The notes: a model not told the origin generated them from the letters alone. DNA of 64,000 bases from Legionella sp. (GCA_030680075.1 JAUXWR010000148.1:62001-126000), one strand, 5' to 3'; shown: positions 8,428 to 20,247, numbered from the stretch's first letter. Translations and numbers: made by a program.

Positions 8428-10200
8428 CTATCTCTCGGGGTGCGAAAGCAGTGGTTGTAGATGCTTCAAAAATTCCTGAGCATTATTCTCACCTACCAAG
8501 CGCTGTTGAGTTAATTCCTCGCCCTCTTTATTGAAAAATAAAAAGGTAGGGGGGGCGACCACATTATATTTTCGAAGCAATGCCTTGTCTTTAGCATCAT
8601 TGGCTGTAATATTGGCTTTCAATACCACAACATTTTGCAGTGCTTTGAGAACCGCGGGATCTTTGAACGTTGTTGCTTCCATAATTTTACAAGAGGTACA
8701 CCAATCAGCATAAAAATCTATCATAACGAGTTTGCCAGATGCCTTTTCAATCGCCGTTTGTACGTCTTTGACGGTTTTAACTGAGTCAGTACTTGCTGTC
8801 GCAGAAACATTACTCCTGCCTGCCCAGCTCGCCAATGGTTGTAAAGGATTACTGCCCCCCATACTGGCGCCAATTAGCACTAGTAAGCCATAAACCAACA
8901 AAATAATTCCTGCGGCCTGAAAAAATTTGTCATGGTGGGTATAGGCTGGCCCGAGAGCGCCTATGTAAATACCTGAAAAGATCAGTAAAGCGGCCCAAAG
9001 CCCCATTATTAAAGGCGCGGGCAAAATGCGACTTAGTAAATTAATGGCAACGGCTAATAATAAAACACCAAAGAAAGATTTGACGGCGTTCATCCACTTA
9101 CCGGTTTTTGGTAACCAGCGCCTTGCGGAGGTGCCGATTAATAATAAGGGCGTGCCCATGCCCAAGCCTAAAAACAATAAGCAAAAGAACCCCATAGCCA
9201 CATTGCCGCTATGCGCAATGTAACCAAGTACGCCAATGAGAGGCGCTGTAACGCAAGGGGATAAAATCAGTGTCGATAAACAACCCATTATCGCCGCACT
9301 CAAATAATGTCCACTACCGTGACTTCGATTGGCTTTTGCTAATCTCACTTGCCAGGAGACGGGTAGTTTTAACTCATAATAACCAAACATTGATAAGGCT
9401 AGTACTACGAAAAGCGCGCTAAAGAGGCCAATTACCCAAGGTGCCTGCATAATAATTTGTAAATTATTACTTAATAATGCAACCACAGCGCCAACTATTG
9501 CATAAGTAAAGGCCATGCTTAATACATAACTTAATGAAAGGAAAAATGCTTTGCGGGTGGAAATCGTGTGCCCATGCCCGACGATAATGCCTGATAACAC
9601 AGGAACCATCGGTAGAACACAGGGGGTAAAAGATAATAACAAACCAAAACCAAAGAAAATTAGTAATATCATGGCCCAATGATGGTTTAAAAAAATTGAT
9701 TCCACTGTGTTGTTAGCGGTTTCTTCTGGCGCGTTTGTGATTGAATTATCAGGTTTATAAAACTCAACGGATGCCAGAGCCAGATTTTCATCAATGCTTA
9801 TTTTTAGTTGGCGTGTCTCGGGAGGATAACAAAAGCCATCATCAGCGCATCCTTGATAATGCAAATCAAGTAAACCTTCGCCTGCGCGTTCACCGAGGAT
9901 TGCAACAGGTAAGTTAAGCTGTTGACGATAAACGGTATGAGTACGGCCTTGACTGTCAGTTTTTTGAAGTGGTGTCGGGAAGCGTATTGCGCCTAAATGA
10001 AAATTGCTATCGGCAGGAGCGGTAAGCTTTATGCGGTCGCTGTATAAGAAATAACCGGGTTTGATTTCCCAATTTACCACAAAATTATTGGGATCAACGC
10101 GTTTTACCCCAACTTGAAAAACATCGTTTGCCGGAAGGGGCGTTGCCATGCAAATAAAAGAAAGCAAACAACTAACTGAAAACAAAAGCCATTTTTTCAT
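8428..10200 (-). CDS. dsbD: Thiol:disulfide interchange protein DsbD
   Basis: Carries electrons from cytoplasmic thioredoxin across the inner membrane to periplasmic reductases. Order: signal peptide (1-24); periplasmic alpha domain with Cys118 and Cys124 (GCADDGFCYPP); eight-helix membrane domain with Cys194 (FTPCVLP) and Cys316 (LSPCVTAP); C-terminal thioredoxin-like gamma domain with WCTSC (Cys501, Cys504). All six redox cysteines are present in 590 residues. It probably serves the TlpA-like protein and cytochrome maturation; that client link is inference. It is divergent from groES, the two starts being about 200 bp apart. Confidence 0.95.
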   Translation of the reverse strand: MKKWLLFSVSCLLSFICMATPLPANDVFQVGVKRVDPNNFVVNWEIKPGYFLYSDRIKLTAPADSNFHLGAIRFPTPLQKTDSQGRTHTVYRQQLNLPVAILGERAGEGLLDLHYQGCADDGFCYPPETRQLKISIDENLALASVEFYKPDNSITNAPEETANNTVESIFLNHHWAMILLIFFGFGLLLSFTPCVLPMVPVLSGIIVGHGHTISTRKAFFLSLSYVLSMAFTYAIVGAVVALLSNNLQIIMQAPWVIGLFSALFVVLALSMFGYYELKLPVSWQVRLAKANRSHGSGHYLSAAIMGCLSTLILSPCVTAPLIGVLGYIAHSGNVAMGFFCLLFLGLGMGTPLLLIGTSARRWLPKTGKWMNAVKSFFGVLLLAVAINLLSRILPAPLIMGLWAALLIFSGIYIGALGPAYTHHDKFFQAAGIILLVYGLLVLIGASMGGSNPLQPLASWAGRSNVSATASTDSVKTVKDVQTAIEKASGKLVMIDFYADWCTSCKIMEATTFKDPAVLKALQNVVVLKANITANDAKDKALLRKYNVVAPPTFLFFNKEGEELTQQRLVGENNAQEFLKHLQPLLSHPER

Positions 10201-10277
10201 GAGCTACCAATCAGGTCATACTATTGTAAACCATTGTAGTGCCTGTCGTGAAAAAACCAAAATTTTTTATGTTTACC

Positions 10278-10303
10278 CTTGAAAAAAAAAATATTGGCCC
10301 CAT
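10278..10303 (+). promoter_or_regulatory. Sigma-32 heat-shock promoter of groESL
   Basis: CTTGAAA (10278-10284), a 13-base spacer, and CCCCAT (10298-10303) match the RpoH consensus at every position I know. It lies 100 bases upstream of the groES start codon. No CIRCE operator was seen, so control is likely through sigma-32 rather than HrcA. Confidence 0.88.
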
Positions 10304-10402
10304 ATCGCTGACATCGGTATTGCATCTGTTCAAAATGCGGTACTTACAAGTCAGATATAATTCTGAAAATTACAGGTGATTAACAAATCAGGAGAGATAA
10401 AG

Positions 10403-10693
10403 ATGAAAATTCGTCCTTTACACGATCGCGTAGTTGTTCGTCGTATGGAAGAAGAGCGTACCACAGCGGGTGGTATCGTGATTCCAGACAGTGCTACTGA
10501 AAAACCAATGCGCGGCGAAATTATCGCTGTAGGTGCTGGTAAAGTATTGGACAACGGCGACATTCGTGCGCTGGCTGTTAAAGTTGGTGAAATTGTTCTG
10601 TTTGGTAAATACTCAGGTACTGAAGTTAAAGTAGATGGTCAAGAACTGGTTGTGATGCGCGAAGATGACATCATGGGCGTAGTTGAGAAGTAA
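10403..10693 (+). CDS. groS: Co-chaperonin GroES (HtpA in Legionella)
   Basis: 10-kDa cap of the GroEL folding chamber in the cytoplasm. The 96-residue protein begins [14 protein letters not shown], has the mobile loop [12 protein letters not shown] that docks on GroEL, and ends DDIMGVVEK. The ATG at 10403 follows GGAGA at a good distance. An upstream in-frame ATG at 10376 would add nine residues not found in GroES and is rejected. It is the first gene of the groES-groEL operon, 25 bp before groEL, under the sigma-32 promoter at 10278. Confidence 0.97.
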   Translation: MKIRPLHDRVVVRRMEEERTTAGGIVIPDSATEKPMRGEIIAVGAGKVLDNGDIRALAVKVGEIVLFGKYSGTEVKVDGQELVVMREDDIMGVVEK

Positions 10694-10718
10694 TCTAACG
10701 AGATTAAAGGAGATTTAA

Positions 10719-12365
<1,647 letters not shown>

Positions 12366-12382
12366 GCCTTGCTCCTCTCAAT

Positions 12383-12412
12383 AAAAAACCCGCCAATTGG
12401 CGGGTTTTTTTT
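12383..12412. terminator. Rho-independent terminator after groEL
   Basis: AAAAAACCCGCC-AATT-GGCGGGTTTTTTTT: a GC-rich stem between an A run and a T run, so it works in both directions. It ends groESL and probably also the convergent CAP-domain gene, whose stop codon is only a few bases away. Confidence 0.93.
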
Positions 12413-12414
12413 AC

Positions 12415-12900
12415 TTAGTATTTTATAGTTGTATCAGTTCGTAAGAACATTTGTGTGTAATACAATTTCCCATTACTGTCCCGAGCCACACCAATTCCGG
12501 TTAGATTATAATTTCCGTCAATATTGCGTTTATGGCCTGGGCTTTTAAGCCATAGCCTGACTAATTCTTTTGTGTCTTTGTAATTATAAGCCACATTTTC
12601 TGCACCGCCATTGCAGCCTTTAATTTGCGTGTATAAATGTCTTATACGAGTTGAGAAGTATTTATGACCAAAAGGAATACGGTGAGTTGCCATATCACGG
12701 CTGTGTATGGTTGCCTCTTTATTAATAAGCGCGTTCATTTGAAATGGTTTTTTCCCGTGCAGCACGCGGTATTGATTAACATACATCAAAATATCTTTTT
12801 GAATTTGCTCATCTGATGTTTGTGATGTTACAACAGTCGCCATAGCGGGTTGAAATGCACTGATTAAACATAGAATTATCAAGGCGTTAATAGTTTTCAT
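12415..12900 (-). CDS. Secreted CAP-domain (SCP/PR-1-like) protein
   Basis: A 161-residue exported protein. Residues 1-21 form a signal peptide ending PAMA. The rest is one CAP domain, with the helix VNQYRVLHGKKPFQMN, the metal-site histidines in the ATIHSRDMA and PFGHKYFSTR regions, GGAENVAYN, and the signature LWLKSPGHKRNI. CAP proteins are extracellular and often bind lipids or act at host surfaces; bacterial roles are mostly unknown. The GroEL-side terminator lies at its 3' end. Upstream is a 216-bp gap with no gene before a divergent transporter. Confidence 0.8.
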   Translation of the reverse strand: MKTINALIILCLISAFQPAMATVVTSQTSDEQIQKDILMYVNQYRVLHGKKPFQMNALINKEATIHSRDMATHRIPFGHKYFSTRIRHLYTQIKGCNGGAENVAYNYKDTKELVRLWLKSPGHKRNIDGNYNLTGIGVARDSNGKLYYTQMFLRTDTTIKY

Positions 12901-13116
12901 TATTAAATCTGTCTCTTATAAATATACAAATCCTTTTGTTGTAATTAGTACGAGCCGACATTGTACAAGAATAATACTTTTAGATAAACGGTAATTGTTA
13001 CCAGTGCAACGCTCTCGGCTCAGCATTCCGAGCCACGACCGTCAGGGAGTGCCAAGCTCATTTAAGAGAAATGTGATAAAATTCTACCCGCTCTTATTAG
13101 TAAGATATTTTTGCAG

Positions 13117-14376
13117 ATGACTAAACTAAACCGACGTACAATTTTTGCAGCTATTAGTGGTAATTTTGTTGAATGGTATGATTTCGCTCTTTATCTCTTT
13201 TTAGCTCCCATCCTTGCCAGGCAGTTTTTCCCCGAGGACGTACCGCATTTGGCATTGTTATGTACTTTCACTTTGCATGCAGTAAGCTTTTTCTTTCGGC
13301 CACTCGGCGCTATTATTTTTGGCTATATTGGGGATGTTTATGGACGCTGTATCGCTCTACGGTTGTCTTTATCTTCTCTTGCAGGCTTAAGTATTGTTAT
13401 CGCTCTTTTGCCAGGCTATCAACACATCGGATGGCCTGCAACCGTGATGCTCTGTATTTGTCGAATTGGGCAGGGGCTTTGTCTTGGCGGCGAATTTGCG
13501 GGTAGTATGGTCTATTTGGTGGAGTCAGCAGGTCATAAACAGCGCGCATTTTGTAGTTCTATGAGCAATAATGGCTCCAATTTCGGGATAATGGTTGCAG
13601 CAAGCAGTGCCGCATTACTATCTACCTTGATGAGTGAGCAGCTATTTACCTTATATGGTTATCGTATTTTATTTTTTGCAGGCGGATTAATTGGTGTATT
13701 AGGGTTTGCATTTCGCTCCGATTTACGAGAGTCAACTGTTTTTTTAGAAAAGAAAACACGGGTTAGTTTTCCCTTGAAATATGTCTTAACTCATTACAGA
13801 GCTCCCTTTGTTCAATTATTTTTTCTATTAATAATAAGTGCGTTGGGAAGTTATGCATTAATGGGCTACATCAGCACTTTTTTGCACCAGTCATTGAATT
13901 TTACTTTACAGCAATCGTTAAGTTTTCAAACCTTTTTCATCTCTATTACGCTAGTAGCTGTGCCTTTGTTCGCCTCTTTGGCTGATAAGTGGTCGGTAGA
14001 AAAAATTTTCTCCTTGTCATGTATAGCTTATCTTCTGGTCAGTGTTCCATGTTTTGCATTAATGTATAAATTTCACCAGCCACTTTTTTTATTGCCAGTG
14101 TTCCTTGTCTATAGCATTGAGCAAGCCAGTACACCTGCATTAATGAGCGAATTTCTACCCATAGATGTGCGGTATACGGGGGTGTCGCTTGCTTATAACC
14201 TCTGTATGGCCATTATTGGTGGTTTATCGCCATTGCTCAATCAATTTTTTCTGACGACATGCAAAATGCCATTTGCTATAGCCTATTTAATGATGGGCGG
14301 CAGTATTATCGCGCTTTTGGTAATAAAAGCACGTCACAAGAAAGTTTTTGTGAAGGCAACTGCTTCGTTAGCGTGA
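13117..14376 (+). CDS. MFS transporter of the metabolite:H+ symporter type (ProP-like)
   Basis: Twelve-helix inner-membrane transporter. The start NFVEWYDFALYLFLAPIL, the loop motif GDVYGR between helices 2 and 3, and GQGLCLGGEFAGSMVYLVE in helix 4 are typical of the MHS family (ProP, KgtP, ShiA). The substrate is not predictable; members carry osmoprotectants, dicarboxylates or shikimate, all with protons. The ATG at 13117 is chosen; a TTG at 13111 would add two residues. No strong ribosome binding site is seen for either. A short wHTH-like gene follows 75 bp downstream. Confidence 0.8.
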   Translation: MTKLNRRTIFAAISGNFVEWYDFALYLFLAPILARQFFPEDVPHLALLCTFTLHAVSFFFRPLGAIIFGYIGDVYGRCIALRLSLSSLAGLSIVIALLPGYQHIGWPATVMLCICRIGQGLCLGGEFAGSMVYLVESAGHKQRAFCSSMSNNGSNFGIMVAASSAALLSTLMSEQLFTLYGYRILFFAGGLIGVLGFAFRSDLRESTVFLEKKTRVSFPLKYVLTHYRAPFVQLFFLLIISALGSYALMGYISTFLHQSLNFTLQQSLSFQTFFISITLVAVPLFASLADKWSVEKIFSLSCIAYLLVSVPCFALMYKFHQPLFLLPVFLVYSIEQASTPALMSEFLPIDVRYTGVSLAYNLCMAIIGGLSPLLNQFFLTTCKMPFAIAYLMMGGSIIALLVIKARHKKVFVKATASLA

Positions 14377-14451
14377 TTGTTAATCAGATTTTTTGTAATA
14401 AATTATATTTCCTGTATTCTATGAGAAGGTACACTTTTCCATGGTAACAGT

Positions 14452-14724
14452 ATGAATGAAATAGATATTTTAAGATTATTTTATGACGAGATGACGGCAC
14501 GTAGCGCAACGCGTGAGGTGGTTTTTTTAAATATTGATGAAGCAGCTGTTATGGTACTTTCCGAGAAATTAAAAACCCCGGTGAGCCTGGAAGAAGCACA
14601 TAGATTAACCGATATCTGTATAGCTAATGAGTGGTTAGAGCGCACAACGATTGATCCGGGCTATAATTTTCTATCATTAACGCAAGCAGGGTTGCAGATT
14701 GTTTTGGCTTCTGAATATACTTAA
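14452..14724 (+). CDS. Small protein with winged-helix-like pattern
   Basis: A 90-residue acidic protein of unknown role. It has alternating helical segments (NEIDILRLFYDEMTARS, EAAVMVLSEKL, LEEAHRLTDICIANEWLERT) and ends with a segment YNFLSLTQAGLQIV, reminiscent of the wing and last helix of a small winged-helix fold. No basic recognition helix stands out, so DNA binding is unproven. It follows the MFS gene in the same direction with a 75-bp gap. It might be regulatory, but that is a guess. Confidence 0.45.
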   Translation: MNEIDILRLFYDEMTARSATREVVFLNIDEAAVMVLSEKLKTPVSLEEAHRLTDICIANEWLERTTIDPGYNFLSLTQAGLQIVLASEYT

Positions 14725-14769
14725 TTTTCACGTTAATTGATGCAATTTACCATCCTTTGAAATAACGAG

Positions 14770-15204
14770 TTATTCCAGAGGATGAGTATGCATGACGCAT
14801 TTATTATCGCGGTATTCACGGTAATGAAGGCGACTTAATTCTTTTGATGGCTCATCGTTACCTACTAATTCCATTACCCGTTTAAAACGCTTATAAAAAG
14901 GTGGAATAGTATCTGCAAGATTTAGCAAAATATCACTAAACCCCCGGGGCTCATCCTGAAAGCCAATTTGCACAGCAGGTGGCGGCTCAGGGCCTTCTCC
15001 TTGCAGATTATGAGGAATAAAGCTGTCATCTTTGAAGGTCCATAACAGCTCATCAATTAACTCAGCCTGCTGTTTATCATTACAATAAACGAAAACGCGG
15101 TGCCCACGTAAATAAGCTTTTTCCAGTAATCGGCAAGCCAGCAACCAGCGTGCATTCGCATCACTGGTTGCCAACAAATAAAAATCAACGCGAATTGGCG
15201 GCAT
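14770..15204 (-). CDS. holC: DNA polymerase III chi subunit HolC
   Basis: Chi links the clamp loader to single-strand binding protein at the fork. The 144-residue protein begins [12 protein letters not shown], followed by [22 protein letters not shown] and [17 protein letters not shown], a classic HolC order. The frame is open further upstream to 15375, but that part lies inside pepA and lacks HolC features, so the ATG at 15204 is chosen. It overlaps the 3' end of pepA by 20 bp, the usual pepA-holC arrangement in gammaproteobacteria. HolC also partners the helicase YoaA, encoded here at 53163. Confidence 0.9.
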   Translation of the reverse strand: MPPIRVDFYLLATSDANARWLLACRLLEKAYLRGHRVFVYCNDKQQAELIDELLWTFKDDSFIPHNLQGEGPEPPPAVQIGFQDEPRGFSDILLNLADTIPPFYKRFKRVMELVGNDEPSKELSRLHYREYRDNKCVMHTHPLE

Positions 15205-16642
15205 GGCGTAATATCTGTATGAGTAAAGGAACGGGGCGACCTGTCGCCTGACGATTTTTTCCGGATACCCAGGCTGTGCCCGCAACATCCAAATGAGCCC
15301 AGCGGTATTTTTTGGTAAAACGGGAGAGGAAACAGGCGGCTGTAATACTGCCTGCGCTGCGATCAAATCCTGCATTGATCATGTCCGCGAGCGGACTGTC
15401 CAGCGCATCCTGATACGCTTCTTCAAGAGGAAGGCGCCAGCATTTATCATCGCTCTCTTTAGCGGCAAGCAGAATTTGAGCCGCAAGCGCGTCGTCTTCT
15501 GTCATAAAACCTGTATTGACAGCGCCCAGGGCTACAATCATTGCACCCGTCAGAGTCGCCACATCAATGACAAGCTCCGGATTAAAACGTTCGGCATAAG
15601 TTAGTGCGTCAGCAAGAACAAGCCGGCCTTCCGCATCTGTGTTTAAAATTTCAATGGTCTGCCCTGACATACTGGTAACAATATCACCAGGCTTTACGGC
15701 TTTTCCACCCGGCATATTTTCAGCGCTGGCTACAAGGCCAATAACATTAATCGGGAGTTTTAACAGAGCACAGGCTTTTATTGCGCCGAAAACACTGGCA
15801 GCTCCTGCCATATCGTACTTCATTTCGTCCATGGCATTAGCGGGTTTAAGGGATAAACCGCCCGAGTCAAAGGTAATGCCCTTGCCCACTAAAACTATAG
15901 GCCTACTGTTATTCCCGCCCTGATAGGACATCTCAATCAAGCAAGGCGGCTCCGCACTTCCCTGAGCTACAGCAAGAAAGGCGCCCATCCCCAATTCACG
16001 CATTTTATCAGCATTCATAAGAGTGGTTTTAATATCAGGGTGTTCACTCGCTAGGTGCGCCGCTTGCTCACCCAGAAAAGTAGGGGTACAACGATTAGCC
16101 GGTAAATTAGCCAATGTTTTGGTTAGCTGCATTCCCTTGGCAATTGCTTTGGCGGTTTGAAGCGCGTCTTCACGCGCATTGGCCAGATAAAATTCTACTG
16201 TTGTTAGCGTATGATTTTTTTTATTCTGTGTTTTATAGTCTGTTAATTGATAGCGAGCCGCCTCGATTTGCAGCACCATTTGTATGAGCTGCCAATCTGC
16301 ATCGTGATGTTGAATCTGAGGCAGACAAATAGTGGCTGATTCGATACGCTGGGTGAGGAGCGCCTTACTGATATCAGTCATGCGTTTTTTTAATTGAGTA
16401 CTATCAAAAGCCTCAGGTTTCCCGCAATGTACAAGCAGAAGACTGTAGCCATCAACATCCGTTTGCCAGGCAATATTGCCGCTTTCATGTAATTTATTAC
16501 AAAGACGTGGAAGTAAGTCTTGAAGGTGTTTATCAATCAGCCCACCGAAATCAGTGCAATCTTTATCAGCAAAAACACCTAAAACGAGGCATTCATTTTT
16601 AGAAGGAGCGGTGGATTTGATTAGTCCATAATTCATTTTCAC
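15185..16642 (-). CDS. pepA: Leucyl aminopeptidase PepA
   Basis: Two-metal M17 aminopeptidase that removes N-terminal residues from peptides in the cytoplasm; in E. coli the hexamer also binds DNA. The 485-residue protein has the M17 signature NTDAEGRL, the metal-binding lysine and aspartate of [15 protein letters not shown] and KYDMAGAA, and the late GRPVPLL. The N-terminal third is the variable macrodomain-like part. It is divergent from lptF, with 117 bp between starts, a gene order conserved in many gammaproteobacteria, and overlaps holC downstream. Confidence 0.95.
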   Translation of the reverse strand: MKMNYGLIKSTAPSKNECLVLGVFADKDCTDFGGLIDKHLQDLLPRLCNKLHESGNIAWQTDVDGYSLLLVHCGKPEAFDSTQLKKRMTDISKALLTQRIESATICLPQIQHHDADWQLIQMVLQIEAARYQLTDYKTQNKKNHTLTTVEFYLANAREDALQTAKAIAKGMQLTKTLANLPANRCTPTFLGEQAAHLASEHPDIKTTLMNADKMRELGMGAFLAVAQGSAEPPCLIEMSYQGGNNSRPIVLVGKGITFDSGGLSLKPANAMDEMKYDMAGAASVFGAIKACALLKLPINVIGLVASAENMPGGKAVKPGDIVTSMSGQTIEILNTDAEGRLVLADALTYAERFNPELVIDVATLTGAMIVALGAVNTGFMTEDDALAAQILLAAKESDDKCWRLPLEEAYQDALDSPLADMINAGFDRSAGSITAACFLSRFTKKYRWAHLDVAGTAWVSGKNRQATGRPVPLLIQILRHAANSR

Positions 16643-16759
16643 TTCCTATCACAGAGAAAAGCTGCTAGTTTACAGAAAGTTGCAGGCCATGAGAATGCCA
16701 TTGCCGAATTTATGATACCAATATCCCAAAATTATTAATAACAGCCTGAGAAACAACCC

Positions 16760-17839
16760 GTGCTTATTTTCCGTTATTTGGCAAAAGAGGTATTTGTCAC
16801 TCTTGCCGCTTTGACAACCATACTCATGCTTATTTTCATGAGTAATCAGTTTGTTCGCTATTTGAATCGTGCGGCCAGTGGCCAAATTCCTCTTTCCATC
16901 ATTATGAAATTAATGATGCTTGAAGTACCTAATCTTATGGGCTTGTTACTGCCTCTGGGATTTTACATTGCATTATTGATTGCTTATGGCCGTTTGTATG
17001 CTGACAGTGAAATGACAGTATTGCAAGCCTGTGGGTATGGTCCCTCACAGTTGCTTAAACAAAGTTATTATATGGCCGTAATAGTATTTGCCATCGTAAT
17101 GGTAGTCATGATTTGGGCAAGTCCTGTTATTGCGACTGAGCGGGCGAGATTATTACGAACTTCAGGCATACAAACTTTGATACAAACCGTGGTGCCCGGG
17201 CACTTTACCTCCGCTTCCAGAGGTAAACAAGTATTTTATGTTGAATCCATGAGCCGCGATCATACTCAGGCGCAAAATATTTTTCTGGCCCATCAGGTTG
17301 TAAAAAATTCAGTACCCCAATGGAATATTTTATGGGCGGAAAAGGCTTTTGCAGAAACTGATCCTGAAACCATGGAAGATTATTTGATTTTACAAAAGGG
17401 CTATGAATACGAGGGTTTGCCGGGACAAGCTAATTTTCAAGTGGCAAATTTTGACCAATACAAAGCACGCCTTCCTCATCCGAAAGTTGCGTTGAAAGAT
17501 GATATAAGAACGGCAAGTACGGCAAGCTTATGGCCTTTACTTAATCCTGATAAGCGAAAAGCCGCAGAACTTCAGTGGCGACTTTCGGTACCTATGATGG
17601 TGCTTACCCTGACATTGGTAGCAGTTCCATTAAGTCGGGTTAACCCGCGTTCGGGTAAATTTGCAAAATTGTTGCCCGCTATTCTTCTTTATATCATCTA
17701 CGCCAATTTTATGTTTATTGCGCGTGATTGGGTTGTTGCTGGTAAAATTCCGGTTTGGCTGGGCATGTGGTGGATTCACCTTGTCGTCTTGATAATTGGG
17801 TTGCTGCTCGTTTGGCGTAACATGGTGAAACTCGGATGA
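16760..17839 (+). CDS. lptF: LPS export permease LptF
   Basis: One of the two membrane subunits of the LptB2FG ABC transporter, which pulls lipopolysaccharide out of the inner membrane and pushes it onto the Lpt bridge. At 359 residues it has six predicted membrane helices: three at the N terminus, a periplasmic beta-jellyroll of about 170 residues, then three more. YLAKEVFVTLAAL and the coupling region YGRLYADSEMTVLQACG are diagnostic. The start is GTG; the frame gives the standard LptF N terminus there. It is followed by lptG 7 bp later. Confidence 0.94.
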   Translation: MLIFRYLAKEVFVTLAALTTILMLIFMSNQFVRYLNRAASGQIPLSIIMKLMMLEVPNLMGLLLPLGFYIALLIAYGRLYADSEMTVLQACGYGPSQLLKQSYYMAVIVFAIVMVVMIWASPVIATERARLLRTSGIQTLIQTVVPGHFTSASRGKQVFYVESMSRDHTQAQNIFLAHQVVKNSVPQWNILWAEKAFAETDPETMEDYLILQKGYEYEGLPGQANFQVANFDQYKARLPHPKVALKDDIRTASTASLWPLLNPDKRKAAELQWRLSVPMMVLTLTLVAVPLSRVNPRSGKFAKLLPAILLYIIYANFMFIARDWVVAGKIPVWLGMWWIHLVVLIIGLLLVWRNMVKLG

Positions 17840-17846
17840 AACAGGA

Positions 17847-18911
17847 ATGAAGTTACTTGATCGTTACATTGCGAAAACTGTACTTGCCTCGATTGGGCTT
17901 GTAACGCTTGTTCTTGCCGGGTTGCAGGTGTTTATGCTGTTTGTTAATCAGCTTGATGATTTGGGGCGAGCGGATTATGGCATCTTGCAGGCAGCGCTAT
18001 TTGTTTTTTTACAAATGCCGTACCAGGTTTATCTTTTTTTCCCTATGGCAAGTATGCTTGGGTGCCTGATTGGGTTAGGCATTATGGCGAATCATCGTGA
18101 GTTGATTGTCATGCGTGCGGCAGGTATGTCAATCGGGCAAATTACGCTTGCCGTTTTAAAAGCAGCTTTAATCCTTATTTTGATTGTAACGGTGACAGGC
18201 GAAACCATCGTGCCCAAACTCGCACACTTTGCCAATGATCAACGAATGCAGGCACTAAGTGGCGGGCAAGCCTTAAGAACCGCGCATGGGGTATGGTTAC
18301 GCTACCAAAATGATTTTATTACCATAGGGGCGGTTTCGCCTGATAATGAACTGGAAAATATTTTTCAGTTTCGTTTTGATGATTCTCATCATATGCGTCT
18401 TGCACGTAAAATCGAGCGTGTTTTATTCGTAAACGGGGCATGGCAAGCTTATAATGTCGCCCAAACCATTATCGGGGATACGACAACCGAAGCTCGTCAC
18501 ATTAAAAAAATGGCTTGGGATGTATCGGTGAAACCGTCGGTTTTAAGTTTTAGCACGAGCGAGCCTGATGAAATGACCTTGCATGAGCTTCGTCAGTATT
18601 TACGGGTGCAAAAACAAAGTCACCAAACGGCTCTAACTTACCAGCTAGCCTATTGGCAACGACTTATTCAACCTTTAACCACCATTGTAATGATGATACT
18701 GGCCATTCCTTTTATTTTTGGCCCTTTGCGCTCATCGACCATGGGTTCAAAACTTCTTGCAGGTGCGACGGTGGGTTTTGGTTTTCATATTATCAATCGT
18801 TTCTTCGGACCTGTTAGTCAAGTATTGCAATGGCCTCCTGTGATAGCAGCATTAGGCCCCACTTTATTATTCGCAATGTTAGGGATATATCTGATGAGAA
18901 GGGTAAAATAA
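17847..18911 (+). CDS. lptG: LPS export permease LptG
   Basis: Second membrane subunit of the LPS exporter, pairing with LptF and the ATPase LptB (not in this window). The 354-residue protein has the same plan of three helices, a periplasmic domain and three helices. It begins MKLLDRYIAKTVLASIGLV and has the coupling region MANHRELIVMRAAGMSI. The stop TAA shares its last A with the ATG of the next gene, so translation of the downstream ElyC-like protein is probably coupled. Confidence 0.94.
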   Translation: MKLLDRYIAKTVLASIGLVTLVLAGLQVFMLFVNQLDDLGRADYGILQAALFVFLQMPYQVYLFFPMASMLGCLIGLGIMANHRELIVMRAAGMSIGQITLAVLKAALILILIVTVTGETIVPKLAHFANDQRMQALSGGQALRTAHGVWLRYQNDFITIGAVSPDNELENIFQFRFDDSHHMRLARKIERVLFVNGAWQAYNVAQTIIGDTTTEARHIKKMAWDVSVKPSVLSFSTSEPDEMTLHELRQYLRVQKQSHQTALTYQLAYWQRLIQPLTTIVMMILAIPFIFGPLRSSTMGSKLLAGATVGFGFHIINRFFGPVSQVLQWPPVIAALGPTLLFAMLGIYLMRRVK

Positions 18912-19660
18912 TGGCTTTTTTCAGGCACTTAATGGAGGCGTTAATTAATCCCTATTTTTTAACCCTCGTACTTTTTGCATTTTTATTGATTAAATTTTAT
19001 CAGCAAAAATGCCATCGCCGGTATTTTTGGGGTTTTTCGTTAATATTCCTATTGTCGATTGTTTTTAGTACAGGGTGGGTCTCCCGTTCTTTAACGTCCA
19101 TGCTGGAAGCTCAATACAACATAATTGATAAGCCTGATGCATCCATTCATTGGATAGTGGTACTCAGTGGCGGTCAAGCGCAAGGTAAAAATCAACCCGC
19201 TAATATGTTACTTGCCAGCGCGAGTATCGAACGCCTTGTCGAAGGTGTTCGGCTATACCGACAGCTCCCCGATGCCAAATTACTTTTATCAGGCGGCGGT
19301 TATAATGGTGACATTGCTGAATCTACACGCATGGCAACGCTTACGAAATGGTTTGCTATCCCTGCTAAAAATATAGTTCTTGAAACAGCCTCTACCAACA
19401 CAGCCTCTCAAGCAAAAGAAATTAAAAAAATGGTTCACCAAGACCCTTTTTATCTGGTGACTTCTGCAATTCACATGCGACGAGCAATGCTCCTCTGTCA
19501 GGCGCAAGGCCTTAATCCTGTTGCAGCTCCCTCAAATTTTACCGGTTACTGGCAGGATGAGCGCTGGGAGAAAATGTATCTTCCCAATCCTCACAATTTG
19601 AGTTACCTGAACAGTGTATTACATGAACTGTATGGGATGGCGTGGAGTGGAGTAATTTAA
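18911..19660 (+). CDS. ElyC/YdcF-type DUF218 envelope protein
   Basis: A 249-residue DUF218 protein. Two hydrophobic segments lie near the N terminus (about 15-31 and 38-57) and the DUF218 domain follows in the periplasm. Its marks are IVVLSGGQAQG, SASIERLVEGVRLYRQLP, LLLSGGGYNGD, ETASTNTASQA and YLVTSAIHMRRA. In E. coli ElyC supports peptidoglycan and undecaprenyl-phosphate metabolism. The long frame opens at 18830, inside lptG, but the ATG at 18911 (TAATG overlap) gives the normal N terminus. Its place in an lptFG operon supports an envelope role. The exact reaction is not known. Confidence 0.8.
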   Translation: MAFFRHLMEALINPYFLTLVLFAFLLIKFYQQKCHRRYFWGFSLIFLLSIVFSTGWVSRSLTSMLEAQYNIIDKPDASIHWIVVLSGGQAQGKNQPANMLLASASIERLVEGVRLYRQLPDAKLLLSGGGYNGDIAESTRMATLTKWFAIPAKNIVLETASTNTASQAKEIKKMVHQDPFYLVTSAIHMRRAMLLCQAQGLNPVAAPSNFTGYWQDERWEKMYLPNPHNLSYLNSVLHELYGMAWSGVI

Positions 19661-19785
19661 GAGGGGATATGAGTAAAGACCCCTTTAATGCTTAATAAAA
19701 ACCCAAAGGTAGTAAAAATTACTTAACTTGTCTTAAAAAAGGCTGTATCATCGCGTATCTTTAGTAACCGATGGAGCATTCCCGT

Positions 19786-20247
19786 ATGCCTTCCCATATA
19801 GTTTTAGTTGAAGATACTAAGTCTAATGTAGTAGCTTTCGAACGCCAACTTTCAAGAGTGATTGAAAACTATGAATTAGAGAATCGTATAAATGGTATGG
19901 ATGCAATTCAGTATATTACTGAAAACAAAGAAAAAATTGATTTGGTTGTTCTGGATGGAAATTTGGCACCTGCACTTATTGAGGATAAACCTTGTCATGG
20001 GCCAGATGTTGCTGCAGCAATTCTTAAATTAAATCTTCGTATCGCAGTCTGGACTACCGATGAAAAGATGGAGGCCAGATTTATTAAACTTTTTACTGAG
20101 AAAGGATTCACTAACTATCACGTGATAGGTCGTAAACCTTGCTTTAAAGAGGATATGGAAAAGTTGATGGAATTTGCCCAAATTACACCACGCGCACTAT
20201 CTGAGTTATCAGAGGTTTGCGCGAGTGTTGGCCCTCGTCTTTTATAA
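19786..20247 (+). CDS. Stand-alone receiver (CheY-like) protein
   Basis: A single response-regulator receiver domain of about 153 residues with no output domain. It shows the acidic pair in VLVEDTKSN, the phospho-acceptor Asp in LVVLDGNL, a Thr in AVWTTDEK and a conserved Lys in GRKPCFKED. The last 20 residues are a short tail. Such proteins pass a phosphate to partners or bind them directly. No kinase lies nearby. Start: the ATG at 19786 has GGAG ten bases upstream; an earlier ATG at 19771 would add five residues. A REP follows the stop, then carB. Confidence 0.7.
   Translation: MPSHIVLVEDTKSNVVAFERQLSRVIENYELENRINGMDAIQYITENKEKIDLVVLDGNLAPALIEDKPCHGPDVAAAILKLNLRIAVWTTDEKMEARFIKLFTEKGFTNYHVIGRKPCFKEDMEKLMEFAQITPRALSELSEVCASVGPRLL

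Noticed and set aside
15205..15375. N-terminal extension of HolC
   Set aside because: It lies inside pepA in another frame and does not resemble any HolC; the ATG at 15204 begins the family sequence.
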